A DNA stretch of 64,000 bases from Bacillus sp. 2205SS5-2 (GTDB lineage Bacteria; Bacillota; Bacilli; Bacillales; Bacillaceae_K), in NCBI RefSeq assembly GCF_037024155.1, contig NZ_JAYKTS010000006.1:28799-92798 (forward strand), given 5' to 3'. Position numbers and translations under genes: made by a program. Under the pieces are notes generated by a model. It worked only from the letters and a program-made list of their open reading frames with translations, made no database searches and was not told where the DNA came from. This document shows positions 34,359 to 42,593 of the stretch, piece by piece (position 1 is the first letter of the stretch; every line of letters starts with the position of its first letter).

Positions 34359-35004
34359 TGAAGAGCAATTTCTTTCCTTGTCTGGTATCCAGCATTTTCA
34401 ATTTTGTAAACGCCAGTGGGCATTAATTCACATTGAACAGCAATGGGAAGAGAATGTAAGAACCGTAGAAGGGCAGCATTTGCATAATCGAGCGGATTCT
34501 CCATTTATCCGGGAAAAAAGAAACGAGAAACTGATCGTCAGGGCCTTACCTGTGCAATCAAGAGAATTAGGTGTGACTGGTGTTTGTGATGTAGTAGAAT
34601 TTCATAAACATGCAAGTGGAGTGCCCATTCAGGGTTCCTCCACTCTCTATATGCCAATTCCGATTGAATATAAAAGAGGTAAACCTAAAAAAGATGATGT
34701 TGATATTTTACAATTAACCACTCAAGCTATGTGTTTAGAGGAGATGCTAGCTTGTGAAGTGTCATTTGGATATTTATTTTATAATGAAATTAAGCGGAGA
34801 GAAAAAGTGGAGCTTACCGCTGAATTGAAAAAGAAAGTCAGAGATATTTTTGAAGAAATGCATCAATATTATCACAAAAGACATACACCAAAAGTAAAAA
34901 CAGGTGCGTTTTGTAAAAACTGTTCTCTACAACATATTTGTATACCAAGACTAATGACAAAAGAGTCAGTAAGTAAATACATCGCTAGGAGCATAGGGGA
35001 ATGA
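34345..35004 (+). CDS. cas4: CRISPR adaptation nuclease Cas4
   Basis: 219-residue RecB-like nuclease that trims prespacers and sets the PAM-side orientation. Fe-S cysteines: one in FQFCKRQWAL and three in GAFCKNCSLQHICIPRL. Nuclease residues lie in PIEYKRGKPKKDDVDILQLTTQAMCLEE. Four-base overlap with cas1. Confidence 0.94.
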   Translation: MKEYDEEQFLSLSGIQHFQFCKRQWALIHIEQQWEENVRTVEGQHLHNRADSPFIREKRNEKLIVRALPVQSRELGVTGVCDVVEFHKHASGVPIQGSSTLYMPIPIEYKRGKPKKDDVDILQLTTQAMCLEEMLACEVSFGYLFYNEIKRREKVELTAELKKKVRDIFEEMHQYYHKRHTPKVKTGAFCKNCSLQHICIPRLMTKESVSKYIARSIGE

Positions 35005-36032
35005 AGAAGTTATTAAATACTTTATTTGTAACAACTCCAGATGTGTACTTAACCTTAAATGGTGAAAATATCGTGATCCTTAAAGAGGATGAAAAATTAG
35101 CACGATTCCCACTCCATAATTTAGATTCGATTTATACATTTGGCTACACCGGTGCCAGTCCTGCTCTAATGGGGAAATGCGCAAAAGATAGTATTCCCCT
35201 GGTTTTTTTAACTCGAAATGGCAAATTTTTAGCCAGAGTTGTTGGAGAGAATAGAGGAAATGTTGTGTTAAGGAAAACGCAATATCGTCTTTCAGAAAAT
35301 GAGGAAAAGTCAGTAAGAATTGCAAAGAATTTTATTATTGGAAAAGTGTTTAATGCTAAATGGATGGTAGAAAAAGTTACAAGGGAACACCCGTTGAGAA
35401 TAGAATTGGGGAAGTTTAAAGAAGTTTCTAAAGGACTAACAGGGCTGCTGAAAGTGATCCAAAATACGATGGATTTAGAGACTTTGCGAGGATACGAAGG
35501 TCAGGCGGCGATTTTGTACAATAGTGTGTTTGATCAAATGATTTTGCAGCAGAAGGAAGAATTCTACTTCCATGGTCGCAATCGTCGTCCGCCACTGGAC
35601 AATGTAAATGCCATGCTTTCATTCGCATATACATTGTTAGCCAATGATTCGGCATCTGCCTTAGAAGGGGTAGGGCTAGACTCTTATGTAGGATTTATGC
35701 ACCAAGACCGTCCCGGGCGAGCATCCCTAGCACTAGATTTAATGGAAGAACTAAGAAGTGTATATGCCGACCGTTTTGTTCTATCTTTAATTAATAAAAG
35801 AACAATTAATTCCAATGACTTCGTAAAAAAAGAGAGTGGCGCTGTGCTTATGAAGGATGATGCACGAAAGAAGTTCCTAAAAGCGTGGCAAGAACGAAAA
35901 CAAGATAAAATTACCCATCCGTTCTTGGGAGAAAAAATATCTTGGGGACTTGTGCTCCATGTGCAGGCACTATTGCTCGCAAGGCATCTGCGAGGAGATT
36001 TGGACGAATATCCTCCATTTTTATGGAAGTAG
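35001..36032 (+). CDS. cas1: CRISPR integrase Cas1 (type I-C)
   Basis: 343-residue integrase. Metal ligands are visible as Glu in LRGYEGQAAILYN, His in VGFMHQDRPGRAS and Asp in LALDLMEELR. The N-terminal beta domain (LFVTTPDVYLTLNGENIVIL) is of the I-C kind. Full length, coupled to cas4 and followed at once by cas2. Confidence 0.96.
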   Translation: MKKLLNTLFVTTPDVYLTLNGENIVILKEDEKLARFPLHNLDSIYTFGYTGASPALMGKCAKDSIPLVFLTRNGKFLARVVGENRGNVVLRKTQYRLSENEEKSVRIAKNFIIGKVFNAKWMVEKVTREHPLRIELGKFKEVSKGLTGLLKVIQNTMDLETLRGYEGQAAILYNSVFDQMILQQKEEFYFHGRNRRPPLDNVNAMLSFAYTLLANDSASALEGVGLDSYVGFMHQDRPGRASLALDLMEELRSVYADRFVLSLINKRTINSNDFVKKESGAVLMKDDARKKFLKAWQERKQDKITHPFLGEKISWGLVLHVQALLLARHLRGDLDEYPPFLWK

Positions 36033-36035
36033 GTG

Positions 36036-36332
36036 ATGAGTTTGCTAGTTTTAATTACGTATGATGTTTCCACGATAGATAGTGGTGGTCCAAAGCGGTT
36101 GCGAAAAGTGGCCAAGCTATGCCTGGATTACGGTCAAAGGGTGCAAAATTCTGTCTTTGAGTGTGTGGTTGATGCGGCTCAGTTTACGGAATTAAAATAC
36201 AGACTTGAACAAACGATTGACCCAACTAAAGATAGTTTACGATTTTATAAGCTTGGGAATAATTATAAATCAAAGGTAGTTCATGTGGGGACGAAGGAAG
36301 CATATGATATGCAGGATCCATTAATTATTTGA
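36036..36332 (+). CDS. cas2: CRISPR-associated Cas2
   Basis: 98-residue ferredoxin-fold protein that bridges Cas1 dimers. LLVLITYDVSTIDSGGPKRLRKVAKLCLDYG and the RFYKLG core are typical. ATG 36036 is preferred over GTG 36033 because GGAAGTAGGTG is then correctly spaced. Last cas gene, 158 bases before the array. Confidence 0.94.
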   Translation: MSLLVLITYDVSTIDSGGPKRLRKVAKLCLDYGQRVQNSVFECVVDAAQFTELKYRLEQTIDPTKDSLRFYKLGNNYKSKVVHVGTKEAYDMQDPLII

Positions 36333-36490
36333 GTGCGGATGTGAAGTGATCATGATTTTCCCGGGGGATCCGCACCAGATATTTAGGTAATGTTACAAGG
36401 GAATTACGGAAATGTTATTCGTTGGTCATCTCCTTGTAATGTTGGTTTGTTGCTTGTAAAGGAAATTGAGTTTTATTGCCAAAATTGGCT
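36333..36490 (+). promoter_or_regulatory. CRISPR leader
   Basis: AT-rich leader between cas2 and the first repeat. At its start lies an inverted repeat GTGCGGAT (36333-36341 area) / ATCCGCAC (about 36367-36374) enclosing ATCATGATTTTCCCGGGGG. From memory, type I-C loci of other Bacillus species have a similar TGCG...CATGA...CCGGGAG...CGCACC element here. The promoter for the pre-crRNA should lie in this stretch. Confidence 0.65.
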
Positions 36491-37119
36491 GTCGCATCTT
36501 ACATAGGTGCGTGGATTGAAATAAAATAGGACAATGAATTTATTTGTAAAAACTCGTCGCATCTTACATAGGTGCGTGGATTGAAATATGCCTGATGTGA
36601 TTAATTTACCGTAATCGTTATGTCGCATCTTACATAGGTGCGTGGATTGAAATAGTAAACGGGGGACCTACCCATATCGTTGATTTGGTCGCATCTTACA
36701 TAGGTGCGTGGATTGAAATAGGGACATTACGATAAATTATTAAAAGGAGTAAGTCGCATCTTACATAGGTGCGTGGATTGAAATTGGAAATATTTAAGTA
36801 CTCAGCTACATCTTTTTGGGTGTCGCATCTTACATAGGTGCGTGGATTGAAATTCGATAGATTCTATCGCTTCATCGATTGCATCGTGTCGCATCTTACA
36901 TAGGTGCGTGGATTGAAATGGAATAAATCCTGACACGATTAAAACCAGCTTGTAGTCGCATCTTACATAGGTGCGTGGATTGAAATTGCAATTTTACGGA
37001 GCAAACCGGACAGGACGTTGGGTCGCATCTTACATAGGTGCGTGGATTGAAATAAGTAATTCATCAATTGTATGGATTGCGTTATCTGTCGCATCTTACA
37101 TAGGTGCGGGGATTTAAAT
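36491..37119 (+). CRISPR. Type I-C CRISPR array, 10 repeats and 9 spacers
   Basis: The 32-base repeat begins GTCGCATCTTACATAGG and ends GTGCGTGGATTGAAAT, the I-C class with the ATTGAAA(T) tail. Repeats start at 36491, 36556, 36622, 36688, 36753, 36822, 36888, 36955, 37022 and 37088. Spacers are 33, 34, 34, 33, 37, 34, 35, 35 and 34 bases. Nine repeats are identical; the last (37088-37119) has two changes (GCGGGG and GATTTAAAT), the usual decay at the leader-distal end. Leader and cas2 lie on the left, so newest spacers are on the left. Confidence 0.99.
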
Positions 37120-37218
37120 GACTGACTCTCAATAACATCTTTGTATTTCGTCAAACCATAAAAAGTGCATAGTGAGAAAATATTTGATATGACCTTTCTC
37201 ATGAAAAAGGAGGAAAAG

Positions 37219-37425
37219 ATGATTAATTTAAATTGCAGTGAGATGATGAGAACAGAAGAAACAGCAAGACGTTGGGGGTATAAAAGTGACTCAACAATAC
37301 GAAGATCCATCAATGAATTCCCAACAGGGACCGCGCGGAATTTTGGTCGATCTTGGGTTGTTATTACATAGGGAGTCAGAGAAGAATTTAAAAGAGATGA
37401 GTTGATAAATACCGACACGAAATAA
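37219..37425 (+). pseudogene. Small helix-turn-helix protein interrupted by an amber codon
   Basis: ATG 37219 with AAAAAGGAGG ahead. It reads EMMRTEETARRWGYKSDSTIRRSINEF, then TARNFGRSWVVIT, then TAG (37369-37371), then GVREEFKRDELINTDTK to a stop at 37425. The first part is the excisionase/MerR-like DNA-binding pattern (TEETARRWGxxxxTIRR...FGRSWVV). The TAG lies where related proteins usually continue with a short tail, and the frame after it still looks coding. A 50-residue truncated but functional protein is possible. Starts 100 bases after the array. Confidence 0.55.
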
Positions 37426-37795
37426 ATTATCTGATACAGTGTAATCTACAATTTGCGTTGTATACAATTGATGTTTGAGCATTCTAAAGAACATAAAGAA
37501 ACAATTCCAGATAATCGGTTGGTTAGCATCTGAGTATTCAAAAAGGTGAAAAGGCATAGATATAAAGCTTAAAGTCTTTGTACATCATATACCACAGTAA
37601 ACCCTCTATACAGATACAATAAGTCAGGAAGATAATTAACCCGTTGGCCTTCCTATTTACAGCGAAATCCGACTCCTGCTCTAAAACCCTGCGAAATCTC
37701 TACAATTCCCACTGAAATATGTCGAGTAATAAATAGAGGATTTCCCCAAAAATTAAAGAATACATTGAAAAAGCATGTATATGGGAGGAATCACT
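37426..37795. other. Intergenic between the CRISPR island and yusD
   Basis: No gene supported. Two loose GCGAAATC repeats occur near 37667 and 37691. The ribosome site of the next gene is at 37783-37788. Confidence 0.4.
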
Positions 37796-38167
37796 TTGAT
37801 CGATCACCTCAATCAATTGATTACGACATATGAGTCCAGACCCCACATCCAAAAACTATTACCTCACAACAACATCTATTTTTCATTTAAAACTACAAAT
37901 GATATCTGGCATCTTAAATGGGGACCCAGCGGAATAGTTATTGAAATAGCAACACAAAATTTTGTTTATTTTACGGTATCTGGTTCATTGTCAGACCTAA
38001 CAGATTTATTAACTGCAAATCAAAAAATGTCATCATTTGTTTTGTCCGGTCGCATTCAAGTAAAAGGCAGATACCGTGATTACCTCCGCCTAGAATCACT
38101 CCTCTGGCTATGCCGAAACCATGAAACTGTTGAGAATCATTATGAAAAAAAAGTGTTGACACGCTAA
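37796..38167 (+). CDS. yusD: YusD-like SCP2-type protein
   Basis: 123 residues from TTG 37796, which is preceded by GGGAGG at 7 bases; an in-frame ATG lies upstream at 37775 but sits before the ribosome site. The pattern (VYFTVSGSLSDLTDLLTANQKMSSFVLSGRIQVKGRYRDYLRLESLLW) resembles sterol-carrier-protein-2 folds. The position next to the met transporter is that of B. subtilis yusD. Function unknown. The identification is by context and fold impression. Confidence 0.6.
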   Translation: MIDHLNQLITTYESRPHIQKLLPHNNIYFSFKTTNDIWHLKWGPSGIVIEIATQNFVYFTVSGSLSDLTDLLTANQKMSSFVLSGRIQVKGRYRDYLRLESLLWLCRNHETVENHYEKKVLTR

Positions 38168-38236
38168 TTTTACCCATGATACAATCACAAACATAAATTA
38201 CTTCTACGTAAGTACATTAAAACTTTAATTGAATAA

Positions 38237-38412
38237 AGCGATAGACTCTTATCAAGAGTGGTGGAGGGATGTGCCCTATGAAACCCGGCAACCGTCAACG
38301 TTACGTTGAAATGGTGCCAATTCACACGAATCACATTTGTGGTTTGGGAGATGAGAGAAAGGAATAGATTATGTATGCCTTTCTGCTCTTCTGCGGAAAG
38401 GCATTTTTTATT
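38237..38412 (+). ncRNA. SAM-I riboswitch (S-box) with terminator
   Basis: Core blocks of the S-box are present: CTTATCAAGAGTGGTGGAGG, GATGTGCCCTATGAAACCCG, GCAACC and the K-turn region, through GTTTGGGAGATGAGAG. The terminator TATGCCTTTCTGC / GCGGAAAGGCA with T-run lies at 38371-38411. SAM binding would end transcription before metN. Confidence 0.95.
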
Positions 38413-38474
38413 GGGTGAAACAGATACTATACTAGCAGAATTAAAGTGGCAAATAGCGTCAAGGAAAGCAGGTG

Positions 38475-39503
38475 ATGGATTTGATTACAATTTCAAATGT
38501 GAAAAAAACATTTCAGACGAAAACCGGGACCTTTACAGCTGTAGATGAGGTCAATCTACAAATCCAAAAAGGTGAAATTTTCGGCATGATTGGCTATAGC
38601 GGTGCGGGGAAGAGCACGCTCATTCGAATGTTAAATGGTCTTGAGGTGCCAACTATTGGTGAAATCAATGTAAACGGACAACTGGTATCGAAAATTAAAG
38701 GGAAAGACTTAAGAAATGCAAGGGAAAATATTTCGATGATTTTTCAGCATTTTAATCTTCTCTGGTCCCGTACGGTTGCTGATAACATCGCCTTTCCGCT
38801 TGAGATTGCGGGAATAGAAAAAGCCGCACGGAAAGAACGAGTGCAAGAACTAATCAAATTAGTTGGGTTAGAAGGTAGAGAAGACGCATACCCCTCGCAA
38901 TTAAGTGGTGGACAAAAGCAACGAGTGGGAATTGCACGAGCATTAGCAAATAATCCAGATGTATTGCTTTGTGATGAAGCGACCTCTGCACTGGATCCCG
39001 AGACGACCGATAGTATTCTTGAATTACTGGTGGATATTAATAAGCAGTTTGGTTTAACGATTGTTTTAATCACGCATGAGATGCATGTGATCAAGAAGAT
39101 TTGTCACCGAGTGGCTGTCATGGAAATAGGGAAAATTGTGGAGACGGGCAATGTGCTCGATGTTTTTCAACATCCCAAGCAGCCGATTACGAAGCGATTT
39201 GTTCAACAAATTAGTGAACAAGAGGAAACGACTGAAACGATTGCGCACTTAGTTCAACGTTATCCGAATGGAAGAGTGGTCAAGTTAACGTTTATTGAGA
39301 CCGCTGCAGAGCAACCTGTTATTTCATCGTTAATTCGGGAGTTTTCGCTTAACGTGAATATCCTGCAAGGGAATATTGCACATACTCAAAAAGGAGCATA
39401 CGGTACCTTATTTCTTCATTTAGATGGGCCGCAAACTGAAATTGAACAATCAATTCAATTTCTTGAGAAACAGTCCGTGGGTGTGGAGGTGATCTCAGCA
39501 TGA
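38475..39503 (+). CDS. metN: Methionine ABC transporter ATP-binding protein MetN
   Basis: 342-residue ATPase of the methionine importer. Walker A GYSGAGKSTLIRMLNG, Q-loop MIFQHFNLLWSRTV, signature LSGGQKQRVGIARALA and Walker B VLLCDEATSALDPETT are intact. The C-terminal NIL domain (about 265-342) binds methionine and inhibits transport. ATG 38475 preferred over GTG 38472 for spacing to GGAAAGCAGG. Controlled by the SAM riboswitch; overlaps metP by four bases. Confidence 0.96.
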   Translation: MDLITISNVKKTFQTKTGTFTAVDEVNLQIQKGEIFGMIGYSGAGKSTLIRMLNGLEVPTIGEINVNGQLVSKIKGKDLRNARENISMIFQHFNLLWSRTVADNIAFPLEIAGIEKAARKERVQELIKLVGLEGREDAYPSQLSGGQKQRVGIARALANNPDVLLCDEATSALDPETTDSILELLVDINKQFGLTIVLITHEMHVIKKICHRVAVMEIGKIVETGNVLDVFQHPKQPITKRFVQQISEQEETTETIAHLVQRYPNGRVVKLTFIETAAEQPVISSLIREFSLNVNILQGNIAHTQKGAYGTLFLHLDGPQTEIEQSIQFLEKQSVGVEVISA

Positions 39504-40168
39504 TGACAACATTATTTCCAAACGTCAAGTGGGACAAAATGTGGGAAGCAAGTCTGGAAACATTGTATATGACAAGTATGTCTGTAGTGATCACCTTTTT
39601 CTTAGGAACCATACTAGGACTTATTTTATTCCTTACTTCAAAAGGGAACTTATGGGAGAACAAAGCGGTGTATGTAATTACTAGCGGCTTCGTCAATGTC
39701 TTTCGTTCCGTTCCGTTTATTATCTTAATTGTTCTACTTATCCCATTCACGAAATTACTACTTGGGACGATTCGTGGGGCAAATGCAGCTCTTCCAGCCC
39801 TGATCATCGGAGCAGCTCCCTTTTATGCCAGAATGGTGGAGATTGCTTTACGAGAAATCAACAAAGGAATCATTGAAGCTGCCCGGTCAATGGGGGCGAA
39901 AACGTCTACCATCATCTTAAAAGTGTTGCTTCCGGAATCGATGCCTGCACTTGTTTCAGGAATCACAGTAACAGCCATCGCCCTTGTAGGCTATACGGCA
40001 ATGGCGGGCGTAATCGGTGCGGGTGGTTTAGGGAACTTAGCTTATCTCGATGGCTTCCAACGTAGTCGAGATGACGTTACTTTAATGGCTACCATTATTA
40101 TTCTAATCATTGTGTTTATCATCCAAGCAATTGGAGACATCCTAACGAAAAAACTAGACAAAAGATAA
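39500..40168 (+). CDS. metP: Methionine ABC transporter permease MetP (MetI)
   Basis: 222-residue inner membrane permease with five hydrophobic segments and the EAA loop IIEAARSMGAKTSTIILKVLLPESMPALVSG. The motif GYTAMAGVIGAGGLGNLAYLDGFQR is specific to methionine permeases. Starts in the ATGA overlap with metN. Confidence 0.96.
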   Translation: MMTTLFPNVKWDKMWEASLETLYMTSMSVVITFFLGTILGLILFLTSKGNLWENKAVYVITSGFVNVFRSVPFIILIVLLIPFTKLLLGTIRGANAALPALIIGAAPFYARMVEIALREINKGIIEAARSMGAKTSTIILKVLLPESMPALVSGITVTAIALVGYTAMAGVIGAGGLGNLAYLDGFQRSRDDVTLMATIIILIIVFIIQAIGDILTKKLDKR

Positions 40169-40180
40169 GGGGAGAGTAAA

Positions 40181-40990
40181 ATGAAAAATTGGATCAAAGG
40201 ATTAGCCTTAGCAAGTGTATTTACATTAGCAGCATGCGGAAATGGAGATGATGCGGATAATAAAATTGTTATTGGTGCATCAAATATTCCTCATGCAGAA
40301 ATCTTAGAAAAAGCAGCACCATTATTAGAGGAAAAAGGATATGAGTTGGAAATCGAAACCTATCAAGATTATGTGTTACCGAATAAAGATTTAGAAAATG
40401 GTGATTTAGATGCGAATTATTTTCAACATATTCCTTACTTAAATAAACAAATTGATGAAAGTGGTTATGATTTTGTCAACGCTGGTGGAATTCACATTGA
40501 GCCGATCGGGGTATATTCTCAAAAATATAATTCATTAGATGAGCTTCCAGAAGGAGCTGAGATTTTGCTTAGTAGTTCGGTTCCGGATCATGGTCGTATT
40601 TTATCCTTATTAGAAGAGAAAGGGCTAATTTCTCTTAAAGAAGGGGTAGAAAAAACTGAAGCCACTCTGGAGGATATCGTTGAAAATCCGAAAAATCTAC
40701 AATTTGATTATGAATATGAAGCAGCTCTTCTTCCTGAATTATTTAAAAATGGAGAAGGGGATGCGGTGTTAATCAATTCGAATTATGCTATAGATGCGGA
40801 GCTTAATCCGCTAAAAGATTCCATTGCGATTGAAAACAGTGATTCACCTTACACAAATATTATAACGGTTCGAAGTGAGGATAAGGAGAATGAAGGAATT
40901 CAAGCATTGGTTGAGGTTCTTCGTTCAAAAGAAATTCAAGATTATATTTTGGCAGAGTGGAATGGAGTAGTTGTTCCAGTTTCTCAATAA
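40181..40990 (+). CDS. metQ: Methionine-binding lipoprotein MetQ
   Basis: 269-residue solute-binding lipoprotein. The signal peptide MKNWIKGLALASVFTLAAC ends in lipobox LAAC (Cys19). Family blocks: VIGASNIPHAEILEKAAPLLEEKGYELEIETYQDYVLPNKDLENGDLDANYFQHIPYL and SPYTNIITVR. It anchors outside the membrane and feeds MetNP. Last gene of the operon. Confidence 0.96.
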   Translation: MKNWIKGLALASVFTLAACGNGDDADNKIVIGASNIPHAEILEKAAPLLEEKGYELEIETYQDYVLPNKDLENGDLDANYFQHIPYLNKQIDESGYDFVNAGGIHIEPIGVYSQKYNSLDELPEGAEILLSSSVPDHGRILSLLEEKGLISLKEGVEKTEATLEDIVENPKNLQFDYEYEAALLPELFKNGEGDAVLINSNYAIDAELNPLKDSIAIENSDSPYTNIITVRSEDKENEGIQALVEVLRSKEIQDYILAEWNGVVVPVSQ

Positions 40991-41052
40991 GAGGGCTTCG
41001 ATTCTCAAAGAGTTCTGCACTCTTTGAACGATAAATAAATATTATGATAGAG

Positions 41053-41090
41053 AAAAAAGCTTGGGAAATCACTTTCCAAGCTTTTTTTTC
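41053..41090 (+). terminator. Terminator of metNPQ
   Basis: AAAAAAGCTTGG / CCAAGCTTTTTTTT stem-loop (41053-41089), about 60 bases after the metQ stop. Confidence 0.85.
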
Positions 41091-41201
41091 TGAATAAACA
41101 GCTCTGTGATTTGACTCGCTTTCTTATATCGAGATAAAAACCTGTTGGATAAAAAATTTGCTCATAGATTGTTTTCGATTGACTCATACTATTTTTGTGA
41201 A

Positions 41202-41363
41202 GGCTGCTTACACGAAGTATGTTGCTTTTCGAACCAGTCTATAAACGATGATATTGCACTGTTTCGGGGCATCTTTTCGTTTGTTTTTGATGTGAATCAC
41301 CTGAAAAATGGAGGATTTCATCTAAAATTAGACTAAATAGCAACAATGTATCCGAAAAGAGTC
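41202..41363 (+). mobile_element. MITE copy, full length
   Basis: Tips GGCTGCTTACACGAAGTATG and GTATCCGAAAAGAGTC; centre GAACCAGTCTATAAACGATG is shared with the 41821 and 60189 copies. No clear target duplication remains. Confidence 0.7.
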
Positions 41364-41393
41364 TGAACATTAGAGAGATGGCCCTTTAAACAG

Positions 41394-41804
41394 GTGAATG
41401 CAAAATTACTATGTCAGGAAATGGAGCTGGACAAATTGGAACAAGAATTCGAAGTTCGAAATGCGACGGAAGCTGCGTTACTTGAATATAAAGAAGGTTT
41501 AGGGATGTTTACGAAGAAGATGCCCGATCTTGCCCATCATTATAATGCCTTCACTCAGGAGTGTTTTAAAGAAGGGAAGCTTTGTCAAAAAGAAAAACAA
41601 CTGATTGCCCTTGGCATTAGTATCTATTCCCAAGATGAGTATTGCATTATTTATCATACGAAGGGCTGTTTAGACCAAGGTTGTACGGAAGAGGAGATTT
41701 TAGAAGCAGTCGGGGTAACAGCAGCTTTTGGAGGTGGCGCGGCTATGAGTCAAGCGGTGACACTTGTTCAAGAATGTATTGTTGAACTGAACGAACTAAA
41801 ATAA
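41394..41804 (+). CDS. yurZ: Carboxymuconolactone decarboxylase-family protein YurZ
   Basis: About 127-136-residue AhpD/CMD-fold protein. The conserved catalytic region is [44 protein letters not shown] with the Cys-x3-His pair. Sequence and position between metQ and sufC match B. subtilis YurZ. The start is GTG 41394 or ATG 41421; neither has a strong ribosome site, and MITEs flank the gene on both sides. Probably a small peroxidase-like redox protein, substrate unknown. Confidence 0.82.
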   Translation: MNAKLLCQEMELDKLEQEFEVRNATEAALLEYKEGLGMFTKKMPDLAHHYNAFTQECFKEGKLCQKEKQLIALGISIYSQDEYCIIYHTKGCLDQGCTEEEILEAVGVTAAFGGGAAMSQAVTLVQECIVELNELK

Positions 41805-41820
41805 GTCTATTTTCAAAGTA

Positions 41821-41981
41821 GGCTGTTCTCGCAAAGTTTGTTGCTTTTCGAACCAGTCTATAAACGTTGATATAGCTCTATTTCGGGCATCATTTCGTCT
41901 ATTATTAATGGAGTTCAACAGTGAAATGGGCGATTTAATCAAAAATCAGATGAAATAGCCACATTGTATACGAAAAGAGCC
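41821..41981 (+). mobile_element. MITE copy with perfect 8-bp target duplication
   Basis: The best-preserved copy: 161 bp from GGCTGTTCTCGCAAAG to GTATACGAAAAGAGCC, flanked by TCAAAGTA at 41813-41820 and 41982-41989. The tips are imperfect inverted repeats (GGCT(G/C)TT(C/T)TCG). The length of the duplication and the GGCTCTT tip are those of ISL3-family elements. Confidence 0.9.
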
Positions 41982-42175
41982 TCAAAGTAAGAGGATTCGC
42001 TCGTAATATAGCTGAATTCTGCGACTGAGTAGGAGAAGTAAGTGCTTAGAGTGGGAGGGGAAGGCTAAAGTCGGATATAACGACTATTTACGTTTTGATT
42101 GCTTTTTGAAAGGGTAGTAACATTAAAGACGAGGTACAAAACTGAAAGGAATGATTTATTATCAGCTCTCTTAAT

Positions 42176-42352
42176 ATGGAGTACACAACCGATATGGAAA
42201 AGGCGATGCACGCTGCCCATGGTGTAGGCTATGAAGTGTACAAACGAAAGCATGACGTTCGCATGCAAGTAGAAAAAAGAAGAGAAAATGATTACATTCA
42301 AAGCAGAAGAATTATTGCAAACCTGGACCGAAAAGTTCACGGTAACTTATAA
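42176..42352 (+). CDS. Hypothetical small protein, 58 aa
   Basis: A frame with strongly coding character: MEYTTDMEKAMHAAHGVGY then EVYKRKHDVRMQVEKRREND, ending RIIANLDRKVHGNL. A terminator follows at 42369. The ribosome site GAAAGGA is 25 bases before ATG 42176 but only 7 before an in-frame ATT at 42158, so initiation at a rare ATT (ISSLNMEYTTD...) is possible. Not recognised. Highly basic in its second half. Confidence 0.5.
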   Translation: MEYTTDMEKAMHAAHGVGYEVYKRKHDVRMQVEKRRENDYIQSRRIIANLDRKVHGNL

Positions 42353-42368
42353 TAAGGAAAAAACTCGG

Positions 42369-42402
42369 AAAACCAGTGAGAAAAAGTCGCTGGTTTTTTG
42401 TT
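42369..42402 (+). terminator. Terminator before sufC
   Basis: AAAACCAG / CTGGTTTTTT stem with a longer A-rich loop, ending the 58-aa gene and isolating the suf operon. Confidence 0.75.
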
Positions 42403-42593
42403 TTGTTTCATGGATATTAGTGCAATATAATATATGGGTAAAGAGGAAAGAAGTTTCCAACACGTACATAGTGAAAACTAAAGATCAAGTAGTTGATTAT
42501 AATTTTCATTTGTTATAAGATTGTAATGAGAATAAAATGAGAATGATTTTGCTTCGGCAATATTATCATATAAATGTCTTTGGAGGTATGATC

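Noticed and set aside
36963-37418. 151-codon minus-strand frame across the CRISPR array
   Set aside because: Contains translated repeats and spacers (HLCKMR recurring); a frame artefact.
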